Shown: one piece after another, positions 7,558 to 13,805 of the stretch
How positions within the stretch are numbered: the first letter of the stretch is position 1
How the letters are laid out: the number at the start of each line of letters is the position of its first letter
Assembly: GCA_027484495.1 (NCBI GenBank)
Contig: JAIXSW010000019.1
Location: forward strand, 1-14,637
Length of the DNA stretch: 14,637 bases
Source: Gammaproteobacteria bacterium
Lineage (GTDB): Bacteria; Pseudomonadota; Gammaproteobacteria; Enterobacterales; Alteromonadaceae
Direction of reading: 5' to 3'
Made by a program: the position numbers and the translations under genes
Notes under the pieces: generated by a model
Told to the model about the DNA's origin: nothing
Databases searched by the model: none
What the model saw: only the letters and a program-made list of their open reading frames with translations

Positions 7558-8132
7558 AAGCAGGATTTTTTCTGAGCGGACTGACCGCGCTGACGTTATT
7601 GGCAGCCTGCAGCTCGTCGGTGGAGCTGCGTTATTACCAGTTGCCCCAAACGGTAATAGCGACAGCGCAGCCGAATGCCGCTGCGCCGGTGTTGTATGTT
7701 GAACCTGTGATGGTCGCGGCCTATTTAAACAGTAACTCGCTGATTTTGCAGACTTCTGCCGTTGAATTGCACAAAACAACTCAGCATCAGTGGGCAGATC
7801 CATTGGATCAGCAGCTGCAGCGTCTGTTGGTAAACGGTTTACAACAGGCATTACCGGCTTATCGGGTTACAGCTCAGCAGCCTGCCGGTGATGTTGTGCG
7901 GTTACTGGTGCAAGTCGAACAGTTTCATGGCCAGCAGCAGGGTATTGCGCTCGTGAGCGGACGTTTCCATTTGCTGCAGGGAGACAAGGTGCATAGTCAG
8001 AGCTTCCAGCTGCAATTACCACAGCCGGACGAGGGCTATCCGGCCCTGGTTGATACGCTCGGACAGGGCTGGCAACAGGCGATTTTGCAGTTTGCAGCAG
8101 CAGTTGGGAATTTTGCCCCTGTCGCGAAATAA
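7554..8132 (+). CDS. pqiC: PqiC lipoprotein (YmbA/DUF330 family)
   Basis: 192 residues with a lipoprotein signal: hydrophobic core then LLAAC, so C19 is the lipidated residue. Ser at +2 and no Asp predict sorting to the outer membrane. The VELRYYQLP opening and later beta-rich body fit the PqiC / ABC-transport auxiliary lipoprotein family, which anchors the PqiB tunnel at the outer membrane. Translation is coupled to pqiB through an ATGA overlap. It ends the plus-strand run. The next gene, anmK, is convergent after only 15 nt, and I see no hairpin terminator in that gap. Confidence 0.85.
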   Translation: MKAGFFLSGLTALTLLAACSSSVELRYYQLPQTVIATAQPNAAAPVLYVEPVMVAAYLNSNSLILQTSAVELHKTTQHQWADPLDQQLQRLLVNGLQQALPAYRVTAQQPAGDVVRLLVQVEQFHGQQQGIALVSGRFHLLQGDKVHSQSFQLQLPQPDEGYPALVDTLGQGWQQAILQFAAAVGNFAPVAK

Positions 8133-8147
8133 CGACGAAGATCTAGG

Positions 8148-9278
8148 TTAGGGCGTGTAGCGCACGCCCAATACCAGCGGCTGACTGGCGCCAGTCACTG
8201 CGGGCACGTTGCCGGGCATTTGCTGATCAAAAGCATACGCCAGCCAGGCGAAAGCCATCGCCTCGACCCAGTCCGGATGGACGCCTAAACTGGCCGTTGT
8301 CTCGATCCGGCATTGCGGCAGCAATTCCGCCAAATCCTGTAACAGCATGGCGTTATGTGCGCCGCCGCCACAGACATAGACTTCAGACACGACAAAACGG
8401 CTGACCGCCAGCGCGATAGTCCCGGCGCTAAAGCGGCTCAACGTGCGTTGTACATCTGCAGGTGCAGGCATGTTGCCAGTTGCCGCCTGAAGTTGCTGTA
8501 GCTGTTGTTGTAACCAATTCAGCTGAAAGTATTCACGACCAGTGCTTTTGGGCCCGGTTTGATGGAAATAAGGATCGCTGAGTAACAGGCCAAGTAAAGC
8601 AGCATCCAGCTGACCGCTCGCGGCATAAACACCATTGGCGTCATAGGCTTTACCTTGTTGTAACTCTATCCAGTTATCCAACAAACAATTGCCGGGACCG
8701 GTATCAAAGCCCTGTACTTGCTGATGCGGCAACAACAATGTGATGTTAGCGATGCCGCCAATATTCAGAATACAGCGGCCTTGCTGCTCAGATGCGAAGA
8801 TCGCCTGATGAAAGGCGGGCACTAACGGCGCACCTTGTCCGCCATAAGCGATATCTTTGCGGCGAAAATCGGCGATCACCGGGATTTGCGTGAGCATCGC
8901 CAGTCGATGCTGATCACCAATCTGGTAACTGAATGGCTGACGAGCCTTGGGTCTGTGCCGGATCGTCTGGCCGTGACAGCCGATCGCAAGGATCCGGCTG
9001 CGATCAATGCCGCTTTGCTGCAATAGCAACTGAACTGCGTTGGCATAACAATGGGCAAGGTCGGCTTCTGCCAAGCCCAAACGTTCAATTTCATTGGCGC
9101 CAGGTTGTGCCAAAAGCGCCAATTCGGCTTTTAATTCAGCAGGGTAGGGCAGGCATAAGCTGTGAATAAGGTTTGGATAAGCTGGGGAGAAGTCGACCAG
9201 CACCACATCGACACCATCCAGGCTGGTGCCTGACATGATGCCGATATAAAGTGCTTCAGCAGTGGGGTCCGCAGTCAC
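8148..9278 (-). CDS. anmK: Anhydro-N-acetylmuramic acid kinase
   Basis: 376 residues (E. coli AnmK is 369). It phosphorylates 1,6-anhydro-MurNAc while opening the anhydro ring to give MurNAc-6-phosphate, a cytoplasmic step of murein recycling. The N-terminal ATP site YIGIMSGTSLDG is at residues 11-22. GFDTGPGN carries the likely catalytic Asp (D192), and NIGGIANIT and a C-terminal CGGGAHN sugar-kinase motif are present. The start is the GTG at 9278; no strong ribosome site is seen, but it lies only 6 nt after the peptidase stop, so coupling is likely. The pairing with an M23 peptidase next to tyrS also occurs in Pseudomonas, supporting a shared cell-wall role. Confidence 0.95.
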   Translation of the reverse strand: MTADPTAEALYIGIMSGTSLDGVDVVLVDFSPAYPNLIHSLCLPYPAELKAELALLAQPGANEIERLGLAEADLAHCYANAVQLLLQQSGIDRSRILAIGCHGQTIRHRPKARQPFSYQIGDQHRLAMLTQIPVIADFRRKDIAYGGQGAPLVPAFHQAIFASEQQGRCILNIGGIANITLLLPHQQVQGFDTGPGNCLLDNWIELQQGKAYDANGVYAASGQLDAALLGLLLSDPYFHQTGPKSTGREYFQLNWLQQQLQQLQAATGNMPAPADVQRTLSRFSAGTIALAVSRFVVSEVYVCGGGAHNAMLLQDLAELLPQCRIETTASLGVHPDWVEAMAFAWLAYAFDQQMPGNVPAVTGASQPLVLGVRYTP

Positions 9279-9284
9279 AACGAA

Positions 9285-10589
9285 TTATTGGTTCGCAGCC
9301 AGCACAACACGTTCGTGCGCTTTCAGCTGTGCGATCTGTTGCTTCGCGTTTTTAGTGAACTCGACGCGGGCAACGCCCTGCAGAGGTTCAGCCTGTGGCA
9401 GTTTGACGGTGCGTGGATTCCGGTGTACGCCACCAACCACGAACTCATAGTGCAGGTGTGCGCCAGTAACACGGCCAGTTGCGCCTAAGCGTCCGACGAT
9501 GTCGCCTTGTTTGACTTTATCACCACGTTTGACGTCGCGTTTGGATAAGTGCAGATACTTGGTCACGATGCCGTTTGCGTGTTGGATCACGACGTAGTTA
9601 CCGTTGGCGCCTTTCATCGCTGATTCAATCACTTTGCCATCACCGGCCGCCATAATCGGCGTGCCCATTGGTGCGACATAATCGACACCGTTATGTGCTT
9701 TGATTTTACCGAGAACTGGGTGTAAGCGACGCGGATTAAAATTAGAGCTGACGTAGCGGAAGTTGACAGGAGCACGCAAGAAAGCCTGTCGCATTGAACC
9801 GCCATCCGGCTTGTAGAAGTTACCGTCAGTATGACGCACGGCTTGGTACAGTTGACCCTGGTTCTGGAACTGAGCAGCCACAATAGCACCATTACCAATG
9901 AACTGGCCTTCGGCGTATTGGCGTTCAAACATCACGCTGAAAGAATCGCCAGAGCGGATGTCTAACGCGAAGTCGATGTCGTAACCAAACACGTTTGCCA
10001 GGTCGATGATTTGTGCTTCAGACAAACCGGCATTCATGGCAGAACCCCAAAAGCTACCGCTGATAATGCCAGCGACCACTTCGGTGCGTACTTCAATTTC
10101 TTTTTGCAGTTCTTTGGCGACAAACTGGCCGTCATCGCTGCGGGTGACGCGTAAAGTTTTCAGGTTGCTGAGGTTATAGCGCAGTTCCTGTAATTGTCCT
10201 GCCGCGTTCAGACCAAATTCTAATTGCGCGCCCGGAAACAGCCGGGTCAGGTTTTTCGCTTCTTTCCCTGCATCCAGCACGGCCTGCATGGTTTGCGTGT
10301 CGATTTTCGCGCGTTTAAATACTGAACCTAAAATGTCGCCTTTTTTCACTTCCACCGAAATCCACTCTAATGAGTTGTCTTCGGTTGGAATGGTACTTTC
10401 AGCGGTTTGAGGTAAGGATTCGGTGACAACAGGGACTGCAAGGCTATAACGCTTGCCGACTTCTAAACTGTTTTTTTCGTTGTCTTTGGACGCTTCGGCT
10501 TTTTCTGAAGGCAGAAGCAGCGTCACAGACAGAATGGTGGCCAGAGTGGCTATCAGAACACGGTGCGGAGTAGGCAAAGATGAAATCAT
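9285..10589 (-). CDS. Periplasmic M23 murein DD-endopeptidase (MepM-like)
   Basis: 434 residues from the ATG at 10589-10587, chosen because MISSLPTPHRVLIATLATIL begins an N-terminal signal or anchor. Longer starts up to 10664 add an unrelated stretch, and only a weak AAGAG lies upstream of the chosen one. After the hydrophobic segment come a LysM/OapA-like region (VKKGDILGSVFKRAKID, about residue 79 onward), a middle Csd3-type domain, and a C-terminal M23 domain. Zinc ligands are H299 and D303 (HNGVD) and H380 in HLHYE, with H378 as partner; a further conserved His lies in KYLHLS. These enzymes cut the D-Ala-mDAP crosslinks of peptidoglycan to allow growth. It precedes anmK by 6 nt, and it diverges from tyrS. 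Whether it is the MepM orthologue or a paralogue is not settled. Confidence 0.88.
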   Translation of the reverse strand: MISSLPTPHRVLIATLATILSVTLLLPSEKAEASKDNEKNSLEVGKRYSLAVPVVTESLPQTAESTIPTEDNSLEWISVEVKKGDILGSVFKRAKIDTQTMQAVLDAGKEAKNLTRLFPGAQLEFGLNAAGQLQELRYNLSNLKTLRVTRSDDGQFVAKELQKEIEVRTEVVAGIISGSFWGSAMNAGLSEAQIIDLANVFGYDIDFALDIRSGDSFSVMFERQYAEGQFIGNGAIVAAQFQNQGQLYQAVRHTDGNFYKPDGGSMRQAFLRAPVNFRYVSSNFNPRRLHPVLGKIKAHNGVDYVAPMGTPIMAAGDGKVIESAMKGANGNYVVIQHANGIVTKYLHLSKRDVKRGDKVKQGDIVGRLGATGRVTGAHLHYEFVVGGVHRNPRTVKLPQAEPLQGVARVEFTKNAKQQIAQLKAHERVVLAANQ

Positions 10590-10750
10590 TGAAGGCGCAT
10601 CTCTTATTATTATGGTTCTTTCCACGTAAAAAATGAGCATATAACGATTTTTTGCAAGATCCAAGACTTTTGTGCGTTTAATCGGGAGTAATGTTGCAGT
10701 AGAATGCGGACTTAGATAAATCGCTGAAATATTATCCGGAGAACTGGCGC
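10590..10750. promoter_or_regulatory. Divergent intergenic region between the M23 peptidase gene and tyrS
   Basis: 161 nt that must hold promoters for both directions. On the plus strand TAGAAT at 10700-10705 followed by GCGG is a good -10 for tyrS, with a poor -35 (TTTAAT, 10677-10682) at 17 nt. On the minus strand AT-rich stretches around 10628-10645 and 10605-10618 offer -10-like hexamers without a convincing -35. No T-box or other leader structure is visible upstream of tyrS. Confidence 0.4.
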
Positions 10751-11953
10751 ATGACGCAGTGGCAACAGGCCCTGGCCGAGATCAAGCGGGGCTTAGAAGA
10801 GATCCTGCTGGAAGACGAATTAATTGAAAAACTGAAGCAGGGTAAACCGCTGAAAGTAAAAGCCGGTTTTGATCCAACCGCACCAGATTTGCACCTTGGC
10901 CACACCGTGCTGATCAATAAATTACGCACTTTCCAGCAACTGGGTCACGAAGTGATTTTCCTGATTGGTGACTTCACCGGCATGATCGGCGATCCAACCG
11001 GTAAAAACGTTACCCGTAAGCCGCTGACGCGGGAAGATGTGCTGGCAAATGCGAAGACTTATCAGGATCAGGTGTTTAAGATCCTGGATCCGGCGAAAAC
11101 CCGCATTGCGTTTAACTCTGAGTGGATGGAAAAACTCGGCGCTGCCGGCATGATCAAGCTGGCTGCGCGTCAGACCGTGGCGCGGATGCTGGAACGGGAT
11201 GACTTCAAAAAGCGTTATGCCAATAATCAGTCAATCGCGATCCATGAATTTTTATATCCGCTGGTGCAAGGCTGGGATTCTGTTGCCCTTGAAGCCGACA
11301 TCGAAATGGGCGGCACCGATCAGCGCTTTAACCTGCTGATGGGCCGTGAGCTGCAAAAAGACGAAGGCCAGCGGCCACAAACCGTATTGATGGTGCCGCT
11401 GCTGGAAGGTCTGGACGGCGTGCAGAAGATGTCGAAATCACTCGGCAACTACATCGGCATCACCGACAGCCCGACCGAAATGTTTGGCAAAGTGATGTCG
11501 ATCTCGGATGATCTGATGTGGCGCTATTACGATCTGTTGAGTTTCCGCGCTATCGAAGACATCGCCGCGCTGAAACAACAAGCAGCGGAAGGCCGCAATC
11601 CACGTGATATCAAAATCGAACTGGCGAAAGAAATCATCGCCCGTTTTCACTCAGATGCAGACGCAGAAGCGGCGCACCAGGACTTTATCCAGCGTTTTTC
11701 TAAAAACGCGTTACCGGATGACATCCCGGAACTGACACTGACGCTTGAAGGTGACAACCTGCCGATCGCCCAGCTGTTAAAAGAAGCCGGTCTGGTCGAA
11801 AGTACTTCGGAAGCGCTGCGGATGATCAAACAAGGCGCGGTGAAACTGAACGGTGACGTGAAAGTGGAAGACAGCAAGCTGACGTTCGAAAAAGGCTCCA
11901 GCACCATTTTCCAGGTCGGTAAACGTAAGTTCGCCAAAGTCACGCTGCTATGA
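10751..11953 (+). CDS. tyrS: Tyrosyl-tRNA synthetase
   Basis: 400 residues; charges tRNA-Tyr with tyrosine in the cytoplasm. The class I signatures are intact: HLGH at 48-51 (HIGH motif) and KMSKS at 226-230. KAGFDPTAPDLHLGH and GGTDQRFNLLMGRE are typical, and the last about 65 residues form an S4 RNA-binding domain (LLKEAGLVESTSEALRMIKQGAVKLNG). Length and motif style match the shorter TyrZ-like form found in Pseudomonas and Haemophilus rather than the 424-residue E. coli TyrS. Only one tyrosyl-tRNA synthetase is visible here; whether another exists elsewhere is unknown. GGAGA about 8 nt upstream supports the ATG. Two intrinsic terminators follow. Confidence 0.96.
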   Translation: MTQWQQALAEIKRGLEEILLEDELIEKLKQGKPLKVKAGFDPTAPDLHLGHTVLINKLRTFQQLGHEVIFLIGDFTGMIGDPTGKNVTRKPLTREDVLANAKTYQDQVFKILDPAKTRIAFNSEWMEKLGAAGMIKLAARQTVARMLERDDFKKRYANNQSIAIHEFLYPLVQGWDSVALEADIEMGGTDQRFNLLMGRELQKDEGQRPQTVLMVPLLEGLDGVQKMSKSLGNYIGITDSPTEMFGKVMSISDDLMWRYYDLLSFRAIEDIAALKQQAAEGRNPRDIKIELAKEIIARFHSDADAEAAHQDFIQRFSKNALPDDIPELTLTLEGDNLPIAQLLKEAGLVESTSEALRMIKQGAVKLNGDVKVEDSKLTFEKGSSTIFQVGKRKFAKVTLL

Positions 11954-11959
11954 TCTGCC

Positions 11960-11977
11960 AAGGATCCTGAGATCCTT
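11960..11977 (+). terminator. Weak hairpin just after tyrS
   Basis: AAGGATC and GATCCTT form a perfect 7-bp stem with a 4-nt loop (CTGA), starting 6 nt after the tyrS stop. Only TTG follows, so it lacks a full U-tract. It could be an mRNA 3'-end stabiliser or a partial terminator before the stronger one at 11987. Confidence 0.35.
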
Positions 11978-11986
11978 TTGACACAT

Positions 11987-12012
11987 AAAAAACCGCCTCC
12001 GGGCGGTTTTTT
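11987..12012 (+). terminator. Rho-independent terminator of tyrS
   Basis: CCGCC (11993-11997) pairs with GGCGG (12002-12006) around a TCCG loop, flanked by six A upstream and six T downstream that extend the stem. It is symmetric, so it could also stop minus-strand transcription. Confidence 0.9.
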
Positions 12013-12046
12013 ATTCGCAGCCATCCATGGCGCTCACCTTTCAGGC

Positions 12047-12061
12047 CAACGCTGTGCGTTG
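12047..12061. repeat. Small perfect hairpin between the two terminators
   Basis: CAACGC and GCGTTG form a 6-bp stem with a 3-nt loop (TGT), lying 2 nt before the A-run of the second terminator. No function is evident; chance is possible for an element of this size. Confidence 0.3.
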
Positions 12062-12063
12062 TT

Positions 12064-12087
12064 AAAAACCGCTCCTGGCGGTTTTTT
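12064..12087 (+). terminator. Second, near-identical intrinsic terminator
   Basis: Five A, then CCGC (12069-12072), a 5-nt loop and GCGG (12078-12081), then six T. It resembles the first terminator in stem, A-run and T-run, and probably insulates the SPFH operon from tyrS readthrough. It could also end a short transcript starting between the two. Confidence 0.8.
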
Positions 12088-12134
12088 GCTTTATTAAACG
12101 CTGAAATTTTCAACAATTCACTTGCAGTCAGATC

Positions 12135-12173
12135 CAATGCGATCTAATGTGATATTAAATTGATATCACATTG
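12135..12173. promoter_or_regulatory. Operator-like array: three YAATGYGAT half-sites
   Basis: CAATGCGAT at 12135-12143 and TAATGTGAT at 12145-12153 are direct repeats exactly 10 bp apart. CAATGTGAT on the minus strand (12173-12165) faces them. Copies 2 and 3 sit in a perfect inverted repeat, AATGTGATAT / ATATCACATT (12146-12155, 12163-12172), with a 7-nt spacer. It ends just before the AGGTGAG ribosome site of the SPFH gene and would overlap any promoter there (TTGCAG at 12122-12127 with TAATGT or TATTAA as -10, all weak). Tandem one-turn spacing suits a ribbon-helix-helix regulator; the Arc-type protein encoded two genes on is the obvious candidate, by inference. An mRNA hairpin in the leader is the alternative reading. 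Confidence 0.55.
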
Positions 12174-12182
12174 AGGTGAGTT

Positions 12183-13037
12183 ATGTTGAAAGAGACCCCG
12201 GCCAAAGCGCGTTCAGGTTTTGGAACATTGTTTGTGTTATTCGTGCTGCAGATTGCGACTATCGTGTTGATTGTGACGATGCCGCCGCTGATCAAAGTGC
12301 TGGCTCTGCTGGCTGGTATTGCGGTGTTTATCTGCTGGTTTGGTTTTTATATGGTGCAGCCGAATCAGTCGGCCGTACTGCAGTTGTTTGGCCGCTATGT
12401 CGGCACTGATTTTGTAAATGGTCTGCGCTGGGCCAATCCGTTTTACAGCAAACAAAAAGTCAGTTTGCGGGTACGAAACTTTGAAAGCAGCAAATTAAAG
12501 GTCAACGACCATGCCGGTAACCCGGTTGATATCGCCGCGGTAGTGGTGTGGAAAGTCGTCGACAGTGCCGAAGCGGTGTTTGAAGTCGAAGACTACGAAA
12601 ACTTCGTTAATATCCAGAGTGAAGCTGCGCTGCGTTATCTGGCGTCGAGTTATCCATATGAAGCGGAAAAAGACTCAGAAATCAGCCTGCGTAGCAGTGG
12701 TAGTGACATTACGGATTTGCTGCGCACCGAGATCCAGAATCGCTTACACAAAGCCGGCGTTGAAGTAATTGAAGCGCGCATCAGCCATCTGGCGTATGCG
12801 CAGGAAATCGCCAGTGCGATGTTGCAGCGCCAGCAGGCGCGGGCAGTGGTGATGGCGCGCCAGCAAATTGTCGAAGGTGCGGTTGGCATGGTCGAAATGG
12901 CCCTGCAGCGTCTGTCGGAAAAAGATGTGGTGCAGCTCGATGAAGAACGCAAAGCCGCGATGGTCAGCAATCTGTTAGTAGTGTTGTGTGGCGATCACAG
13001 CGTGTCTCCGGTGATTAACACCGGCACTATTTATTAA
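12183..13037 (+). CDS. SPFH-domain (stomatin/prohibitin-like) membrane protein
   Basis: 284 residues. Two hydrophobic helices at about 13-33 and 37-57 form an N-terminal membrane hairpin. An SPFH core follows from about residue 58 (VQPNQSAVLQLFGRYVGT) through a helical region (EIASAMLQRQQARAVVMARQQIVEGAV). The C-terminal segment VVLCGDHSVSPVINTGTIY (266-284) ends the protein. SPFH proteins oligomerise into cage-like membrane assemblies and organise microdomains or modulate FtsH-type proteases, but this two-helix subfamily has no role I can name. The start has GAGGTGAG 4 nt upstream. The RHH gene follows after 16 nt, with an almost identical start context (AGGTGAGTTATG versus AGGTGAGTTGTG). 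No NfeD or FtsH gene is adjacent, unlike the better-known stomatin and HflKC arrangements. Confidence 0.85.
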   Translation: MLKETPAKARSGFGTLFVLFVLQIATIVLIVTMPPLIKVLALLAGIAVFICWFGFYMVQPNQSAVLQLFGRYVGTDFVNGLRWANPFYSKQKVSLRVRNFESSKLKVNDHAGNPVDIAAVVVWKVVDSAEAVFEVEDYENFVNIQSEAALRYLASSYPYEAEKDSEISLRSSGSDITDLLRTEIQNRLHKAGVEVIEARISHLAYAQEIASAMLQRQQARAVVMARQQIVEGAVGMVEMALQRLSEKDVVQLDEERKAAMVSNLLVVLCGDHSVSPVINTGTIY

Positions 13038-13053
13038 CGCGAACAGGTGAGTT

Positions 13054-13275
13054 GTGGCTAAAAAAGCTTTTGCCCTGCGCATCGATGAGCAGATGCTGCA
13101 GGCGCTGCAGCACTGGGCGGACGATGAGTTTCGCAGCGTCAATGGTCAGATTGAGTTTTTGCTGCGTGATGCGCTGGTGAAAGCTGGCCGGGTGAAGCGG
13201 GTGGCGCCTCAGCCGGCTGACTTGTCAGCTGAAGTACCGGCAGAGCCAGATCCGTTATCCGGCGACAACCATTGA
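13054..13275 (+). CDS. Small Arc-type ribbon-helix-helix protein
   Basis: 73 residues from the GTG at 13054 (AGGTGA 3 nt upstream). Residues 5-10 form the ribbon strand (AFALRI), and about 12-24 and 29-45 form two helices. RSVNGQIEFLLRDALVKAGRV aligns closely with helix B of phage P22 Arc (RSVNSEI). In Arc the strand residues Q9, N11 and R13 read the operator; here the matching positions are A5, A7 and R9, so only the Arg is kept and DNA binding may differ or be lost. The tail after residue 48 is Pro/Ala/Glu-rich and looks disordered. It is cotranscribed with the SPFH gene, so it may autoregulate the operon or bind the SPFH protein. Its last 67 nt overlap the 3' end of the convergent pnuC-like gene. 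Confidence 0.78.
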   Translation: MAKKAFALRIDEQMLQALQHWADDEFRSVNGQIEFLLRDALVKAGRVKRVAPQPADLSAEVPAEPDPLSGDNH

Positions 13276-13805
13276 CGCCACTGCCACAGGCCATAAGCAG
13301 CATTGAACCAATACAGCGCATAAAACGCCGCGGTCAGTTCCAGACCGCGGTGATAATACAGCGGGATCGCAATACTATTCACCAGCAACCAACACCACCA
13401 ATTCTGCAGATAACGCCGGATCAACAATAGCTGCGCCAGCACGCTCAGTGTCAGTACCAAACTATCCCAAAACGGCGCATAGGCGTCAGTCCAGGCATGT
13501 AATAAAGCGCCGTAGAGCGCCGCGACGAGTAGCGCAGCGATCAGGTATGGCAGCAGGTATTTGCTGGGTAATTGCCGGATTGGCAAGGCCTGCGCCGATC
13601 GCCAGCTGAACAGGCCCCAGACAGCGGCCAGAATGAAAAACAATTGCAGCACGACGTCTGCATAGAGCTGGTGCTGATAACAGAGCACAGCAAATAAAGC
13701 ACAACCAGCGATGGTTGCCCACCAGGTCAGGGCTGAATTGCGTGCTGCCAGCCAGATGGAGCCTGCGACCAGCAGGTTGGCGCAAAGCTCCAATACCGTT
13801 GGCAT
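13209..13805 (-). CDS. PnuC-family vitamin transporter
   Basis: 198 residues with about seven membrane helices and the PnuC hallmarks: YADVVLQLFFILAAVWGLFSW, WDSLVLTLSVLAQLLLIRR followed by NWWCWLLVN, and a final Trp-rich helix YALYWFNAAYGLWQW. PnuC proteins are facilitators for nicotinamide riboside, with intracellular phosphorylation trapping the substrate. PnuT and PnuX relatives carry thiamine and riboflavin, so the substrate is not certain from sequence. The ATG overlaps the panC stop by 1 nt (TGATG), so it is translated after panC. The C-terminal Gly/Ser/Asp-rich tail (about 25 residues) runs into the convergent RHH gene; a frame that merely lacked an early stop could look like this. 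Confidence 0.82.
   Translation of the reverse strand: MPTVLELCANLLVAGSIWLAARNSALTWWATIAGCALFAVLCYQHQLYADVVLQLFFILAAVWGLFSWRSAQALPIRQLPSKYLLPYLIAALLVAALYGALLHAWTDAYAPFWDSLVLTLSVLAQLLLIRRYLQNWWCWLLVNSIAIPLYYHRGLELTAAFYALYWFNAAYGLWQWRQWLSPDNGSGSAGTSADKSAG

Noticed and set aside
8133..8147. Terminator between convergent pqiC and anmK
   Set aside because: Only 15 nt, with just an AGATCT palindrome and no stem plus U-tract.
8736..8744. A further CAATGTGAT copy within anmK
   Set aside because: A single isolated copy inside conserved coding sequence, without partner half-sites; best explained by chance.
10590..10664. Upstream starts (TTG 10664, ATG 10640) for the M23 peptidase
   Set aside because: They place an unrelated 25-residue stretch before the signal segment and use the AT-rich region expected to hold the promoter. 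Not excluded, but less likely.
12013..12063. Small RNA gene between the tandem terminators
   Set aside because: Only about 50 nt and one small hairpin, with no recognisable promoter. Mentioned as a possibility but not supported enough to list as a gene.
12149..12170. TGTGAT ... ATCACA as a CRP or FNR site
   Set aside because: The half-sites TGTGAT and ATCACA look CRP-like, but the gap is about 10-11 nt instead of 6, and the FNR pattern TTGAT-N4-ATCAA is not met. The three-copy array explains the sequence better.
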